From contig JBAXLI010000016.1 in NCBI GenBank assembly GCA_037134895.1, forward strand, positions 1-64,000: DNA of 64,000 bases. The letters are read 5' to 3'. The translations under genes and the position numbers were made by a program. A model generated the notes under the pieces. The model searched no databases. It had not been told where the DNA came from and saw only the letters and a program-made list of their open reading frames with translations. The stretch's first letter is position 1, and each line of letters starts with the position of its first letter. Below are positions 25,714 through 34,923 of this stretch, piece after piece. This stretch comes from CAIRDP01 sp037134895 (GTDB lineage Bacteria; Bacteroidota; Bacteroidia; Bacteroidales; FEN-979).

Positions 25714-25735
25714 GACTCTCCACTAGGAGTCATTT

Positions 25736-26134
25736 TCATGCCCTTAAAATGTTCGGGTTTAATTCCCTCCGGTAGTTCATAATTAATGAACGTCGGTGGG
25801 AAATGGTATTCTTCTGTAACAAATCAGGAGTCATCATTTTGACATAATTATCGAGGAATTTAATAAAGTGCTCAACCCTTGTTTTACATTCCTGCGAAAG
25901 TATAATTCCCGGTTCGTTCTCACATTCACAAGTCATAACAATATAACCCTGGTGTAGGGTAATCATTATTTTTGACAACAGTGATTGCTTTGCACTGTAT
26001 ACAAAGGCGTATAATTTATCTTCCGATTCGATTTCCATAGTCCAGCCAAGACATGTAATGACTTTTCTTGCAGCCTCGAAAAGAAATTCTTTCCGAAGAT
26101 CATACCGTTTTATGTCTGAATATTTATTTTTCAT
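25736..26134 (-). CDS. Hypothetical small protein
   Basis: About 132 residues from the ATG at 26134 (a longer frame opens at 26164 but starts in a promoter-like AT-rich stretch). It is soluble and mixed alpha/beta: DLRKEFLFEAARKVITCLGW, TMEIESEDKLYAFVYSAKQ, IMITLHQGYIVMTCECEN, then a C-terminal helix (TRVEHFIKFLDNYVKMM). I do not recognise the family. The distribution of short alternating strands resembles small sensor or YbjN-type stress proteins, but I have no motif for this. It is convergent with the lysine-rich gene, 22 bp apart. Confidence 0.55.
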   Translation of the reverse strand: MKNKYSDIKRYDLRKEFLFEAARKVITCLGWTMEIESEDKLYAFVYSAKQSLLSKIMITLHQGYIVMTCECENEPGIILSQECKTRVEHFIKFLDNYVKMMTPDLLQKNTISHRRSLIMNYRRELNPNILRA

Positions 26135-26339
26135 TGTGCAAATTTTACACAAAGGAAACAGCAAAAAACACAGATTATTCTCAGTTCAGGCAGACTTAAC
26201 TGAAATTTAACGAACCTCCTCCCCTGCTCAACTTTACGCTGAAACTGTTCATCCCGAATTAATTATTTGTTAACATCGATTTAAAATTCCTGAAGGGATA
26301 AGATCATACTTTTACCATGAACAAAATACTCCAAAAATT

Positions 26340-27671
26340 ATGAAAAAACTATTTGTAATTATTTTCGCACTTGGTATTCTAATCTTAACCGGATGTAAGA
26401 AGAGCAGCAGCGATGAACCTGCATCCCCTTCAAAGTCTTCTTATAAAATTGCAGTTCTTTCTGATATACACTATATGGATTCCTCCCTGCTTGTTCATGA
26501 TGGTGCAGCTTTCCAGGAATACCTGAAAACCGACAGGAAATTACTTGCCGAAAGTGATGCGATCATGAAGGAATCCATTGCAGAATTACTAATCGCCAAA
26601 CCAGATTTGGTGCTGATTTCAGGAGACCTCACAAAAGACGGGGAACTGATAAGTCATCAAACTCTTTCTGGTTTATTGTCCCAGTTGATCAATGCAGGAA
26701 TCAAAGTCAGGGTAACTGTTGGAAATCACGATGTGAACAACCCCTTTTCTTACAAATATGATGGGGCAAATCAGTCCAAGGTGCCTAATGTATCGCCTGA
26801 AAACATAAAAACTATTTATAATAATTGCGGATATGGAGATGCCCTGAATTCTGACCCGGCTTCACTTAGCTATGTTTCCGAACCTCTTCCGGGATTATGG
26901 CTTATTACGATAGATGCCTGCGAATACTATAATAATAACGACAGTACAGATGTGACTGCGGGGAAGATCAAACCTGAAACTATGACATGGGTTCTGGCAA
27001 GGCTGGCTGATGCAAGGCAGCAGGGAAAAACAGTGATAGGCATGATGCACCATGGGATACTTGAACATTTTACCGGGCAATCTACCATGTTTCCCGAGTA
27101 TGTCGTCAATAACTGGGCAGCAGAATCAGACCAGCTGATGAATGCCGGTTTAAAGATCATGTTTACAGGACATTTTCATGCCAATGACATTGTGAAGAAA
27201 ACTGCCGGAAGCAATTTCCTGTTCGATATCGAAACAGGCTCGACGGTCACCTATCCATGCCCTTACAGGCTTATTACATATATCAAGGATTCTTCGTTAG
27301 TGATCAGTACAAGCCATATAACAACTATCAACTATTCAGGGTTGAACGGCTTATCCTTCCCTGTTTACGGGAAAAATGCCCTGCAGGCAGGTCTTGATAC
27401 TATTTCAAAACTTACTCTGATGGCGCCGCCTTATAACGCGCCTGCTCCAATTGCTATTGCAGTCGCCCCCAGAATGAGAAATGCAATGATGGCTCATTAT
27501 GCAGGAGACGAATCGCTTTCTGCTGAGGAAAATGCCCTCATCCAAGCGACTATCGCCCAGGCAGGTGCCCTCGGTCCCATGCTTAACCTCTACCTTATGA
27601 GTTTGTGGAATGACCTTCCACCTAAAGATAATTCACTTTCAATTAATCTCCGAACCGGAAACTCAAATTAA
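26340..27671 (+). CDS. Calcineurin-like metallophosphoesterase lipoprotein
   Basis: A 443-residue lipoprotein (lipobox LILTGC, Cys19). The metallophosphoesterase core starts at about residue 37 and has all dimetal motifs: LSDIHYMD (Asp, His), LISGDLTKDG (Asp), TVGNHDVN (Asn-His), MMHHGILEH and TGHFHAND. The C-terminal 150 residues are an added helical region typical of cell-surface phosphoesterases in Bacteroidota. The substrate may be a nucleotide, phospholipid or phosphoprotein; it cannot be chosen from sequence. Probably anchored in the outer membrane or periplasm. A near-consensus TACTTTTA lies about 25 bp before the start. Confidence 0.9.
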   Translation: MKKLFVIIFALGILILTGCKKSSSDEPASPSKSSYKIAVLSDIHYMDSSLLVHDGAAFQEYLKTDRKLLAESDAIMKESIAELLIAKPDLVLISGDLTKDGELISHQTLSGLLSQLINAGIKVRVTVGNHDVNNPFSYKYDGANQSKVPNVSPENIKTIYNNCGYGDALNSDPASLSYVSEPLPGLWLITIDACEYYNNNDSTDVTAGKIKPETMTWVLARLADARQQGKTVIGMMHHGILEHFTGQSTMFPEYVVNNWAAESDQLMNAGLKIMFTGHFHANDIVKKTAGSNFLFDIETGSTVTYPCPYRLITYIKDSSLVISTSHITTINYSGLNGLSFPVYGKNALQAGLDTISKLTLMAPPYNAPAPIAIAVAPRMRNAMMAHYAGDESLSAEENALIQATIAQAGALGPMLNLYLMSLWNDLPPKDNSLSINLRTGNSN

Positions 27672-28059
27672 TTCCCTCTTCATATTCCTCAATACCAGTT
27701 GGTAAATTCAGGACAACCTGGCGATAGAAAACCCGTCTTGCGGGTTTTCTATCGCCAGGTATAATAATCTGAACAAATTATCTTACCGGCATTCTCCTGC
27801 TTCATTCATGTTTCTCAGAAAATACGGTTCCTCACTTTAAAAAGTCTGCTGAACCGGAAAAGATTTGCATATTCCCTATGAATGTTGTACCTTCCACACG
27901 AATACCAATTGTAAAACTTCTTTTCTCAAAATATTAATTACTATACAGATACGCGATTTTTATCCTTAACCAATCGTCAATGAAAAAAGTACAGATCTTA
28001 TAATTCCATCATTATATTGATGGACATCGGTTTCAACGGAACAACAAACAAATTAGAGT
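27672..28059. other. 388-bp intergenic region with one strong hairpin
   Basis: No open frame or RNA gene is seen. It holds the perfect inverted repeat at 27716-27760 and is otherwise AT-rich, with no exact TAnnTTTG box before the T9SS gene at 28060. Confidence 0.6.
27716..27760. terminator. Perfect 20-bp inverted repeat (hairpin, likely bidirectional terminator)
   Basis: Arms 27716-27735 and 27741-27760 are exact reverse complements around a five-base loop (TCTTG). The inner part, GAAAACCCG/CGGGTTTTC, is the form of Bacteroidota Rho-independent terminators, with a short T run inside the 3' arm instead of after it. The stem is longer than most terminators. It lies 45 bp after the metallophosphoesterase stop. 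Confidence 0.65.
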
Positions 28060-29991
28060 ATGAAAACGTTTAAAGGCAAATCAGGGAATTACTTCCTGCT
28101 TCTTCTGTCAATGATCTTCCTTCCAGGGATGATCCTTGCACAAAACCAACAAGCCAATACCAGTTCCCAGTCACAGAACACGAACCCGGGTATGGCTGTG
28201 CATCCTGCTATGATCGCCACAGGGACGTTCTGGGGGTTAAGCCGCCCGCTTCGTGAAATTCCTGCGATGACGGCCGCTGAACAACAGGCTCTCAGGCTGA
28301 AACTCAGCAGCCGAATACTGAATGCCGAAATGCATGATCGTTCATACCCGTATGCTGACAAGGCTCTTCCAAAAGGCGCCGACGCAGCAAGGCAAAAAGA
28401 AATGGGGAGCTTGAAAAATGCTATGAGTCCGCTGGTAAATTTTGAAGGGCAGTCTACTTCAAGTTTCCCTCCCGACGACAACGGTGCAGCCGGACCAAAT
28501 CATTACATGCAGACCGTAAACTCGACCTATGCCATTTACGACAAGGCCGGTACCCTGCTGGCAGGACCTACAAACCTCAACCTTATTTTCGGGAATGTTC
28601 CCGGTGCCGACCGTAACGACGGAGACCCCATCATTCTGTATGATGAACAGGCCGATCGCTGGCTGGTGACCGAATTTTCCACTCCCGACCCCGGACAGGA
28701 TTATATTCTCATGGCAGTGTCCTCAACCAATGATCCGACAGGTACATGGTACCAGTACTCCTTCCCTGCCGATAAGATGCCCGATTATCCCAAGTTCGGA
28801 GTCTGGAGGGATGGGTATTATATGGGTGACAATAATACCAACGGCACAAATGACACCTATGTGTATGAACGTTCCCAGATGCTTTCAGGACAAACAGCCC
28901 AGGTTGTTGCCTTCAAAAACCCTAACCGTCCGGGCGGCACAAGCGGTTTCAGAGTGGTCCCTCCACTCGATAACGACGGTCAGTTTGCACCCGCGGGATC
29001 TCCCGGTTTGTATATTGCCTTCAATGACGATGCTGTAAGCGGAGGAACTGACCAACTGTGGATTTATGAACTTGCAGTCGACTGGACAAATCCCACCGCA
29101 TCTACATTCAACCGTGTTCAGCAGATCGATGTCGCACCCTTCAACTCAAATTTCGGGACAAGTTGGGATAACATCCGCCAGAAAGGTACAAGCCAGAAAG
29201 TCGACGCTGTACCCCAGATCATTATGAATGTGCCACAGTACAGAAATTTCGGCTCTTATCAGAGCATCGTATGCTGCCATACAGTAAACGTGGATGGCAA
29301 AAACACAGCCGGTATAAGGTGGTATGAATTACGAAAAACAGACGCCAGCTGGTCCATCCGCCAGCAAAGCACCTACGCTCCCGACAGCAACAGCCGCTGG
29401 ATGGGATGCATTATGCTGAACGGACATAACACGATCGCCCTTGGGTATTCTGTATCCAGCGACGGGGAATACCCGGGGATCCGGTATTGCGGACAGTCTG
29501 CGACCGCCTACCAGGCAGGGAACTCGACAATGGATATCAGTGAGGATACCATCTGGACCGGCTCAGCATCTCAAACAGGAGCGAACCGCTGGGGAGATTA
29601 TTCTGTACTTGCCCTTGATCCTGCCGACGACGAAACATTCTGGTATACCAACCAGTATGAAGGCAGCACCGACCGACAGACCAGAATAGCCTCTTTCAAG
29701 ATAAAAGACCCTGTAGGAATCTCCGACCTGGCTTCGGCAAACAACAACAGCAAGGTGAAGATTTATCCAAACCCGACAAAGGGCGTTTTCAGGATCGTCC
29801 CTGAAAATCAGGAGGGGCTTCCCCTGAATGTCATGATCGAAGATCAGAACAGGAAAGTAATCCTCAACCAGAACTTCAGCGGGAAAAAAGAGTATATTAT
29901 CGACCTTTCCCGTTATTCCCAGGGAGCATACGACATCTTCATTAAAACAGCCGACTGGATTGTTTCGTCAAAGCTGGTTATTGTGAGGTAA
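28060..29991 (+). CDS. Secreted beta-propeller-like protein with T9SS sorting domain
   Basis: A 643-residue protein with signal peptide (MKTFKGKSGNYFLLLLSMIFLPGMILAQ), a low-complexity N/Q/S stretch, and a large central domain with FPPDDNGAAGPNHYMQTVNS, DGDPIILYDEQADRWLVTEFS and YPKFGVWRDGYYM, a pattern seen in uncharacterised Bacteroidota surface proteins with propeller-type repeats. It ends with a type A T9SS domain (VKIYPNPTKGVFRI ... YSQGAYDIFIKTA). No catalytic motif is apparent. It is followed by a membrane-protein gene after 15 bp, so the two may form an operon. Confidence 0.82.
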   Translation: MKTFKGKSGNYFLLLLSMIFLPGMILAQNQQANTSSQSQNTNPGMAVHPAMIATGTFWGLSRPLREIPAMTAAEQQALRLKLSSRILNAEMHDRSYPYADKALPKGADAARQKEMGSLKNAMSPLVNFEGQSTSSFPPDDNGAAGPNHYMQTVNSTYAIYDKAGTLLAGPTNLNLIFGNVPGADRNDGDPIILYDEQADRWLVTEFSTPDPGQDYILMAVSSTNDPTGTWYQYSFPADKMPDYPKFGVWRDGYYMGDNNTNGTNDTYVYERSQMLSGQTAQVVAFKNPNRPGGTSGFRVVPPLDNDGQFAPAGSPGLYIAFNDDAVSGGTDQLWIYELAVDWTNPTASTFNRVQQIDVAPFNSNFGTSWDNIRQKGTSQKVDAVPQIIMNVPQYRNFGSYQSIVCCHTVNVDGKNTAGIRWYELRKTDASWSIRQQSTYAPDSNSRWMGCIMLNGHNTIALGYSVSSDGEYPGIRYCGQSATAYQAGNSTMDISEDTIWTGSASQTGANRWGDYSVLALDPADDETFWYTNQYEGSTDRQTRIASFKIKDPVGISDLASANNNSKVKIYPNPTKGVFRIVPENQEGLPLNVMIEDQNRKVILNQNFSGKKEYIIDLSRYSQGAYDIFIKTADWIVSSKLVIVR

Positions 29992-30006
29992 ACACCGGCC
30001 AATAAA

Positions 30007-30813
30007 ATGAAGGGGATCTTTAAGCTCATTACGGTTAACTCGGTTCTGCTTTACCTGCTTGCGTACATCGTGATGTTTGTAATTACACGACTGTCGGCCG
30101 CAATTGCCGCTTCAGCCTTCAACATACCCTCTATCATCTACTACTACGACATTGATTATCTCATTACCAGTCACGATTGGAGCGCCGATGCAGTGAACAC
30201 GATCTTCAGTGCATCTCCCCTGATCGCCTTCATTTTTGCACTGGGATTATTTGCCTTGTACAGGGAAATAATTTCTTTCTCTGGAATTTCAGGCATTTTC
30301 ATCGCCTGGCTGTTCCTCATCTTCTTCGGATATTTTGCAGGGGAACTTATTGCAGGCTCGATCCTGAACAAAGGGTTTGGCTATGTATTGATGTATATGT
30401 TCGTTATGGATACAGGCCGGCTTGCACTCACAGTGCTGGCAGGACTGGCAATCCTGCTGGCAGGCAGGGCGATCTCCCGGATGCTGCTTTACAGCGGTAA
30501 TATTTACTTCAATGACCTTAAAGACATTTACAAACTGAAGTACGCTATTTATCAGTTCATCCTGCCTTTTATCATCGGGACTGCAATACTTCAGATCTGC
30601 GAGATTCCCAATTTCTCAATTTATCTTTTCCTCTCAAGACTTTCACTGATCCTTGTCCTCCTGCCCCTTATACCTCGCAGCATGAGCATCCCTGACCTGT
30701 ATTTCGAAGAAGACACCAAATCCCCAGCTTTTTCAAAAACCCTTCTCATCATTACCATTCTCGCCCTTATCGCCTACCGTGTTCTGTTTGGGATCGGACT
30801 GCGGCTGTTTTAA
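30007..30813 (+). CDS. Hypothetical polytopic membrane protein
   Basis: A 268-residue inner-membrane protein with seven or eight predicted spans, at about residues 8-30, 68-88, 95-118, 122-150, 185-200, 207-225 and 243-262. The loop ISRMLLYSGNIYFNDLKDIYKLKY and the late segment IPRSMSIPDLYFEEDT are the largest polar parts. I do not recognise the family and see no transporter signature. Position directly behind a T9SS cargo gene suggests co-transcription; there is no terminator in the 15-bp gap. Confidence 0.7.
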   Translation: MKGIFKLITVNSVLLYLLAYIVMFVITRLSAAIAASAFNIPSIIYYYDIDYLITSHDWSADAVNTIFSASPLIAFIFALGLFALYREIISFSGISGIFIAWLFLIFFGYFAGELIAGSILNKGFGYVLMYMFVMDTGRLALTVLAGLAILLAGRAISRMLLYSGNIYFNDLKDIYKLKYAIYQFILPFIIGTAILQICEIPNFSIYLFLSRLSLILVLLPLIPRSMSIPDLYFEEDTKSPAFSKTLLIITILALIAYRVLFGIGLRLF

Positions 30814-30919
30814 TGCCTTTTGCCGATAATTGATTTCACCTTACAGATTATTCCTGCCTTCCAGCGGATGTCCCTTTTTTTAACCAGCAACCATGGTTTA
30901 CCTTTAAGAAAAAATAACC

Positions 30920-32026
30920 ATGAAAAAGAAACTGTTTACCTCCCCGGTTTTGCTGTTGTCACTATTGTTCATTTTTGCGGAATTCCCGGTTGCCAAAGCC
31001 CAGATCATGAATGAGGAAATCGTTGGAAAGATTTCAGGGATGATGTATGAATACCTTAAATCAGACGAATTCTCAGGGGTTGTACTTATTTCGGAAAACG
31101 GAAAAATAGTGTTTAACAATGCGTACGGTTATGCCGACAGGGAAACGAAAATAGCCGTGACTGCAGGCACCGGATTCCGCCTTGCCTCAGTAACCAAACT
31201 TTTTACCCTGGTATCCATAATGCAGTTGTATGATGAAGGAAAAATCGGCATGGACGACACCCTTGGGAAATTCCTTGCTGGCTTCTCCCCCGACATCTCG
31301 AAAAAGGTCACCATCCGGCACTTGCTCACGATGTCGTCGGGCCTGGGAGATTACAGGCAGGACAAGGAGTACGAAAAAAATCCGCTGGCATACAGTTCAG
31401 TCAATGATTACCTGAAAGTCATCAGGAAAGAAAAACTGGAATTCGAGCCGGGAAGTAAATTCCGTTATTCAAACTCAGGATTCGTTGTGCTGGGCGCCAT
31501 CATTGAAAAAGTAAGCGGGAAAAACTATTATCAGTATGTAAAAGAAAGGATATTCCAGTCCTCCGGTATGAGCCAGTCTTATTTCCCGAAACCAGCCCCT
31601 GACGGGAACCAGGCGCTTCCTTACAGAAAAAATGATGCCGGGAAATATGAAAGGGTAAAAGAATTGTATCCTGCCAGCCCATCGAGCAATGCGGTCTCCA
31701 CTTCAGGCGACTTGCTTAAATTCCTCACCAAAGCCTGCACTACCAATGAGCTGATGTCGGATAAGGCTAAAGCTCTGTTCTTCTCACAGTACGACAGGAA
31801 TTTTACCGGAGACTGGGAAACCTTGAAAAAGACCACTCGTAAAGATTTCGGCTGGGTTGGAGGACTTCCCGGGGAAAGCACGCTGGCGATGTACAAAATT
31901 TCAAACAACCTGGCTTTTATAATCCTTTCGAACTTTTCGGATGTAAGCCCCGATGTTCTCGATAATATAATTTCTATACTGCGCACAGGCAGCTATAAAG
32001 AACTCAGGCCGGGCTCTTCAAAATAG
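30920..32026 (+). CDS. Serine beta-lactamase-family hydrolase (class C-like)
   Basis: A 368-residue secreted protein (signal peptide MKKKLFTSPVLLLSLLFIFAEFPVAKAQ). It has the penicillin-recognising fold's motifs: the SxxK catalytic pair in FRLASVTKLFTLV, and the YxN motif in KFRYSNSGFVVLGAI. No clear KTG/HxG third motif is conserved, as in many esterase or peptidase members of the family. In bacteria such proteins act as D-aminopeptidases, esterases or cell-wall hydrolases; resistance to beta-lactams is possible but not implied. A near-consensus TACCTTTA lies before it. Confidence 0.88.
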   Translation: MKKKLFTSPVLLLSLLFIFAEFPVAKAQIMNEEIVGKISGMMYEYLKSDEFSGVVLISENGKIVFNNAYGYADRETKIAVTAGTGFRLASVTKLFTLVSIMQLYDEGKIGMDDTLGKFLAGFSPDISKKVTIRHLLTMSSGLGDYRQDKEYEKNPLAYSSVNDYLKVIRKEKLEFEPGSKFRYSNSGFVVLGAIIEKVSGKNYYQYVKERIFQSSGMSQSYFPKPAPDGNQALPYRKNDAGKYERVKELYPASPSSNAVSTSGDLLKFLTKACTTNELMSDKAKALFFSQYDRNFTGDWETLKKTTRKDFGWVGGLPGESTLAMYKISNNLAFIILSNFSDVSPDVLDNIISILRTGSYKELRPGSSK

Positions 32027-32084
32027 GATCAGAAAATTAAAATCAGAAACGTATCTTTACATTTCAAACGACCCCGATCCCCGA

Positions 32085-33530
32085 TTGTTGAAAACCGGAT
32101 CCGCCTGCCAGCGAACTGATTTAAGGCCTGCTTTGCTGGCCCTGTTGATGATTTGCCTCCCTGTTTACCTCTTTTCCCAGGTGTACACCTTCAAAGGTGT
32201 TGTTAAGGATGAACAAACAATGAAACCGCTGGCAGAAGTCAACATCAGCATTCCCGGCACCAGCCAGGGCACCTCGACCGACAAGGACGGCAAATTCTCC
32301 CTCAGGATCAGCAAACTCCCGTCAACCCTGGTATTTTCCTGTATCGGTTATGAAAATGAGGAATATCTGCTTACAACCGCTTCATCTCCGACAGTTGAAT
32401 TCCTGCTTACATCAAAAGCTTACTTACTCAATGAAATCAGCATTTCCTCAAAGAATTACGCCTTCCTGTTCAAGGATAAGGATTATTCGGTGCTTGATTA
32501 TGAGCTTATGGATGACAAGGTTCTATTACTTGTCTTCAGGACGGTGTTAAAAAACTCGGAACTGATACTTTTAAACCGTGCCGGCGACACCCTTGCACTC
32601 ATAAATCCACCAGAACTACCCCCATCGGTCCTCTATAAGGACTTTCTCGGGAACCTGCATTACTGTTCGAAAGCAGGCAGCGCCTTTCAATGCAGTTTCT
32701 TCAGGGATTCCGGGACTTTCGGTTTTTCTCACAAAACCACCCTTGATTCGTTACAAACCCTTTTCGGCCCGTTTATTTTCACCATGTGCGACAAAGTGTA
32801 TTTCCAGGAAAAGCTGGCAAGAGGGTTTGGTACGGCCTTCGGTTACATAGAACCGGGAAAGGGCAAGAAATACATTAAAAAGGTCATCAACACACAAAAG
32901 ATCCAGGAATACACCGACGACATGCAATTCTATCAAAACTGGAATGTTCACATGGGACTGTATGCCAGCAACCCAAATTCCATTGGAGTTAATGCAACCT
33001 TGCCCGATGAATTTGCAGCTTATGAGAATCCTGCATTTAATTTTTCTATCGGCGATTCAAATGGAAAGAGCTTTGAAAAAGCAGAGGCCCGGGCCCGGGG
33101 GTTTGAATATTTCAATATGACTTTTCCAGTGATAAAAATCAGCGCCGGCACTCTTGCATTCTTCAATTTCGGTGAGAACAATATCGAAATCATGGATAAA
33201 GACGGAAATCTGCTTAGAACCCTTCCTGTCAGTTTCCATAAGGGGCCAGGTCCGGATTCAGGCAGCGCATCGGGTATCAGGCTGGCTGAAGCAGGCTGGC
33301 ATTGGGAGAATGAGCTCGTTAGCGATAAGTATGACCGTAGTGTATACGCCGTTTTTCGCAAAGGGCCGCTTGTCAGGCTCAGGCTGATCAATATGGAAAC
33401 GGGGAAATTAAATTTCGGAACCATCCTGCCAGTTGCTTTCCCGTTCCGAATCGGAATCTATTCCGGTGAAGCATTTTTTCTCGCGAAGGAGAAAAATGAT
33501 AACGTCAGGCTTTTAAAATGCAAACTTTGA
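32085..33530 (+). CDS. Secreted carboxypeptidase-like-domain protein with propeller-type C-terminus
   Basis: A 481-residue protein. The first residues after the probable TTG start give a signal peptide ending LPVYLFSQ; no ATG lies before Met22, within the hydrophobic core, so TTG is likely, and TATCTTTA (7 of 8 to the -7 box) sits 26 bp upstream. Residues of about 37-118 form a carboxypeptidase-like regulatory domain (FKGVVKDEQTMKPLAEVNISIPGTSQGTSTDKDGKFSLRI ... FSCIGYEN). The rest (about 130-480) has repeated hydrophobic strands such as LLLVFRTVLKNSELILL and LAFFNFGENNIEIMDKDGN, resembling the 6-bladed propeller proteins of the same organisation. Envelope location; function unknown. Confidence 0.72.
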   Translation: MLKTGSACQRTDLRPALLALLMICLPVYLFSQVYTFKGVVKDEQTMKPLAEVNISIPGTSQGTSTDKDGKFSLRISKLPSTLVFSCIGYENEEYLLTTASSPTVEFLLTSKAYLLNEISISSKNYAFLFKDKDYSVLDYELMDDKVLLLVFRTVLKNSELILLNRAGDTLALINPPELPPSVLYKDFLGNLHYCSKAGSAFQCSFFRDSGTFGFSHKTTLDSLQTLFGPFIFTMCDKVYFQEKLARGFGTAFGYIEPGKGKKYIKKVINTQKIQEYTDDMQFYQNWNVHMGLYASNPNSIGVNATLPDEFAAYENPAFNFSIGDSNGKSFEKAEARARGFEYFNMTFPVIKISAGTLAFFNFGENNIEIMDKDGNLLRTLPVSFHKGPGPDSGSASGIRLAEAGWHWENELVSDKYDRSVYAVFRKGPLVRLRLINMETGKLNFGTILPVAFPFRIGIYSGEAFFLAKEKNDNVRLLKCKL

Positions 33531-33645
33531 TTTAAGGGGCAGTACTCAGCCCGATCGATCGATTCTCAAAAGAAAAATATTCTGCAGAATAGCGCTAAAT
33601 TCCTTTTGATGAATAACTTTACGGAATAATCATACTCTGAAGCTT

Positions 33646-34740
33646 ATGAAAAACGCTATGATCTTCCTGTTCCTGGGTACACTGTTAATTCCGGCCTGCC
33701 TTAACGGACAACAGCTTAAACAAGGCTTTGACAAAAAAGAATACAGGGAAATGCTTCTGATCGGAACACGGACATCCGCAAATGAGGAGTATTATAAAAA
33801 CTATCCCGCTCCTGAATCATTCAGGAAAATCTACCAATCACCTGTTGTTGGCCTGGATAATCTCTGGGACCTGTGGATAAACGACAGCCATGTTGCGGTG
33901 CTCAGTAGCAGGGGCACGACAAGAAAACTCGAAAGCTGGCTGGCCAATTTCTACATGGCAATGGTTCCGGCAAAAGGTGAACTGCTGCTTAGTGTTAAAG
34001 ACACATTCAGGTATGAGCTTGCATCAGACCCTAAGGCTGCTGTTCATACAGGCTGGCTGCTTTGCGTGGCGTTTATGTCGAAGGACATGCTTCTTAAAAT
34101 CGACTCGCTTTACAAAAAGGGGACGAAGGATTTTATTCTAACCGGGCATAGTCAGGGCGGGGCTATTACATATCTCCTGACCGCTTATTTTTATAACCTT
34201 CAGAAGCAAAAGCGCCTGCCTGCCGACATCCGCTTCAAAACCTACTGCAGCGCCGCACCCAAACCAGGCAACTTGTATTTTGCATATGATTATGAAGTGA
34301 TGACTAAGGGCGGATGGGCTTTTAACGTGGTAAACACAGCCGATTGGGTGCCCGAAACACCTTTCTCGGTCCAGACTGTTGATGATTTCAATACCCTCAA
34401 TCCCTTCAAAGACGCCCGTAAGGCGTTCAGCAAAATGAAATTTCCAACAAACGTTGCACTGAAAAGTGTTTTCAACAAACTGGACAAACCGACAAAAAAA
34501 TCCCTAAAGAATTTTAAAAAATACCTGGGAGAAAAAGCCTCCAAATATGTAAAAAAGTTCCTTCCCGATTTTATTCCGCCAACATATTATAACAGCATTG
34601 ACTATGTAAGGACAGGCACATTTATTCTTTTGCAGGCCGATGAAGAATATTATAAGATCTTTCCCGGCGATAATAAAACCGTTTTCGCCCATCACCTTCA
34701 TAAGCCTTACCTCTACCTTCTTGAACGTTACAATCCATAG
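33646..34740 (+). CDS. Class 3 lipase-like alpha/beta hydrolase
   Basis: A 364-residue protein with a signal peptide-like start (MKNAMIFLFLGTLLIPACLNG). The nucleophile elbow FILTGHSQGGAITYLLTAYF (GHSQG) at about residue 165-185 is the lipase class 3 signature, and it is followed by DIRFKTYCSAAPKPGN and a plausible acid at NVVNTADWVPETPF, with His further on. The C-terminal 90 residues are lysine-rich (KPTKKSLKNFKKYLGEKASKYVKKF). Similar secreted proteins are found in Bacteroidota and eukaryotes and act on lipids or esters. Substrate unknown. The gene is alone in its 100-200 bp flanks. Confidence 0.8.
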   Translation: MKNAMIFLFLGTLLIPACLNGQQLKQGFDKKEYREMLLIGTRTSANEEYYKNYPAPESFRKIYQSPVVGLDNLWDLWINDSHVAVLSSRGTTRKLESWLANFYMAMVPAKGELLLSVKDTFRYELASDPKAAVHTGWLLCVAFMSKDMLLKIDSLYKKGTKDFILTGHSQGGAITYLLTAYFYNLQKQKRLPADIRFKTYCSAAPKPGNLYFAYDYEVMTKGGWAFNVVNTADWVPETPFSVQTVDDFNTLNPFKDARKAFSKMKFPTNVALKSVFNKLDKPTKKSLKNFKKYLGEKASKYVKKFLPDFIPPTYYNSIDYVRTGTFILLQADEEYYKIFPGDNKTVFAHHLHKPYLYLLERYNP

Positions 34741-34923
34741 GCAGCTTTTACACCTGGAAATTCTCTCATCCACTTACCTCTGACCGGTCAGCGTCTTTTT
34801 CAGGCACTTCACCGAATCTCTTTTGTGGCAGTTTGCAATTTGTTTTACCTTCACATTACCGACCTTAGCAAGCGGGCAGTTGATTGTAATACTTCATATC
34901 AAATCTGACTCATAAAGGATTCT

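Noticed and set aside
25714..25735. Hairpin terminator between the two convergent genes
   Set aside because: The possible arms (GACTC/GAGTC) are only five bases with an eight-base loop and no clear T run.
30920..32026. Beta-lactam resistance gene
   Set aside because: Only the general SxxK and YxN motifs are present; the family is mostly esterases and cell-wall peptidases.
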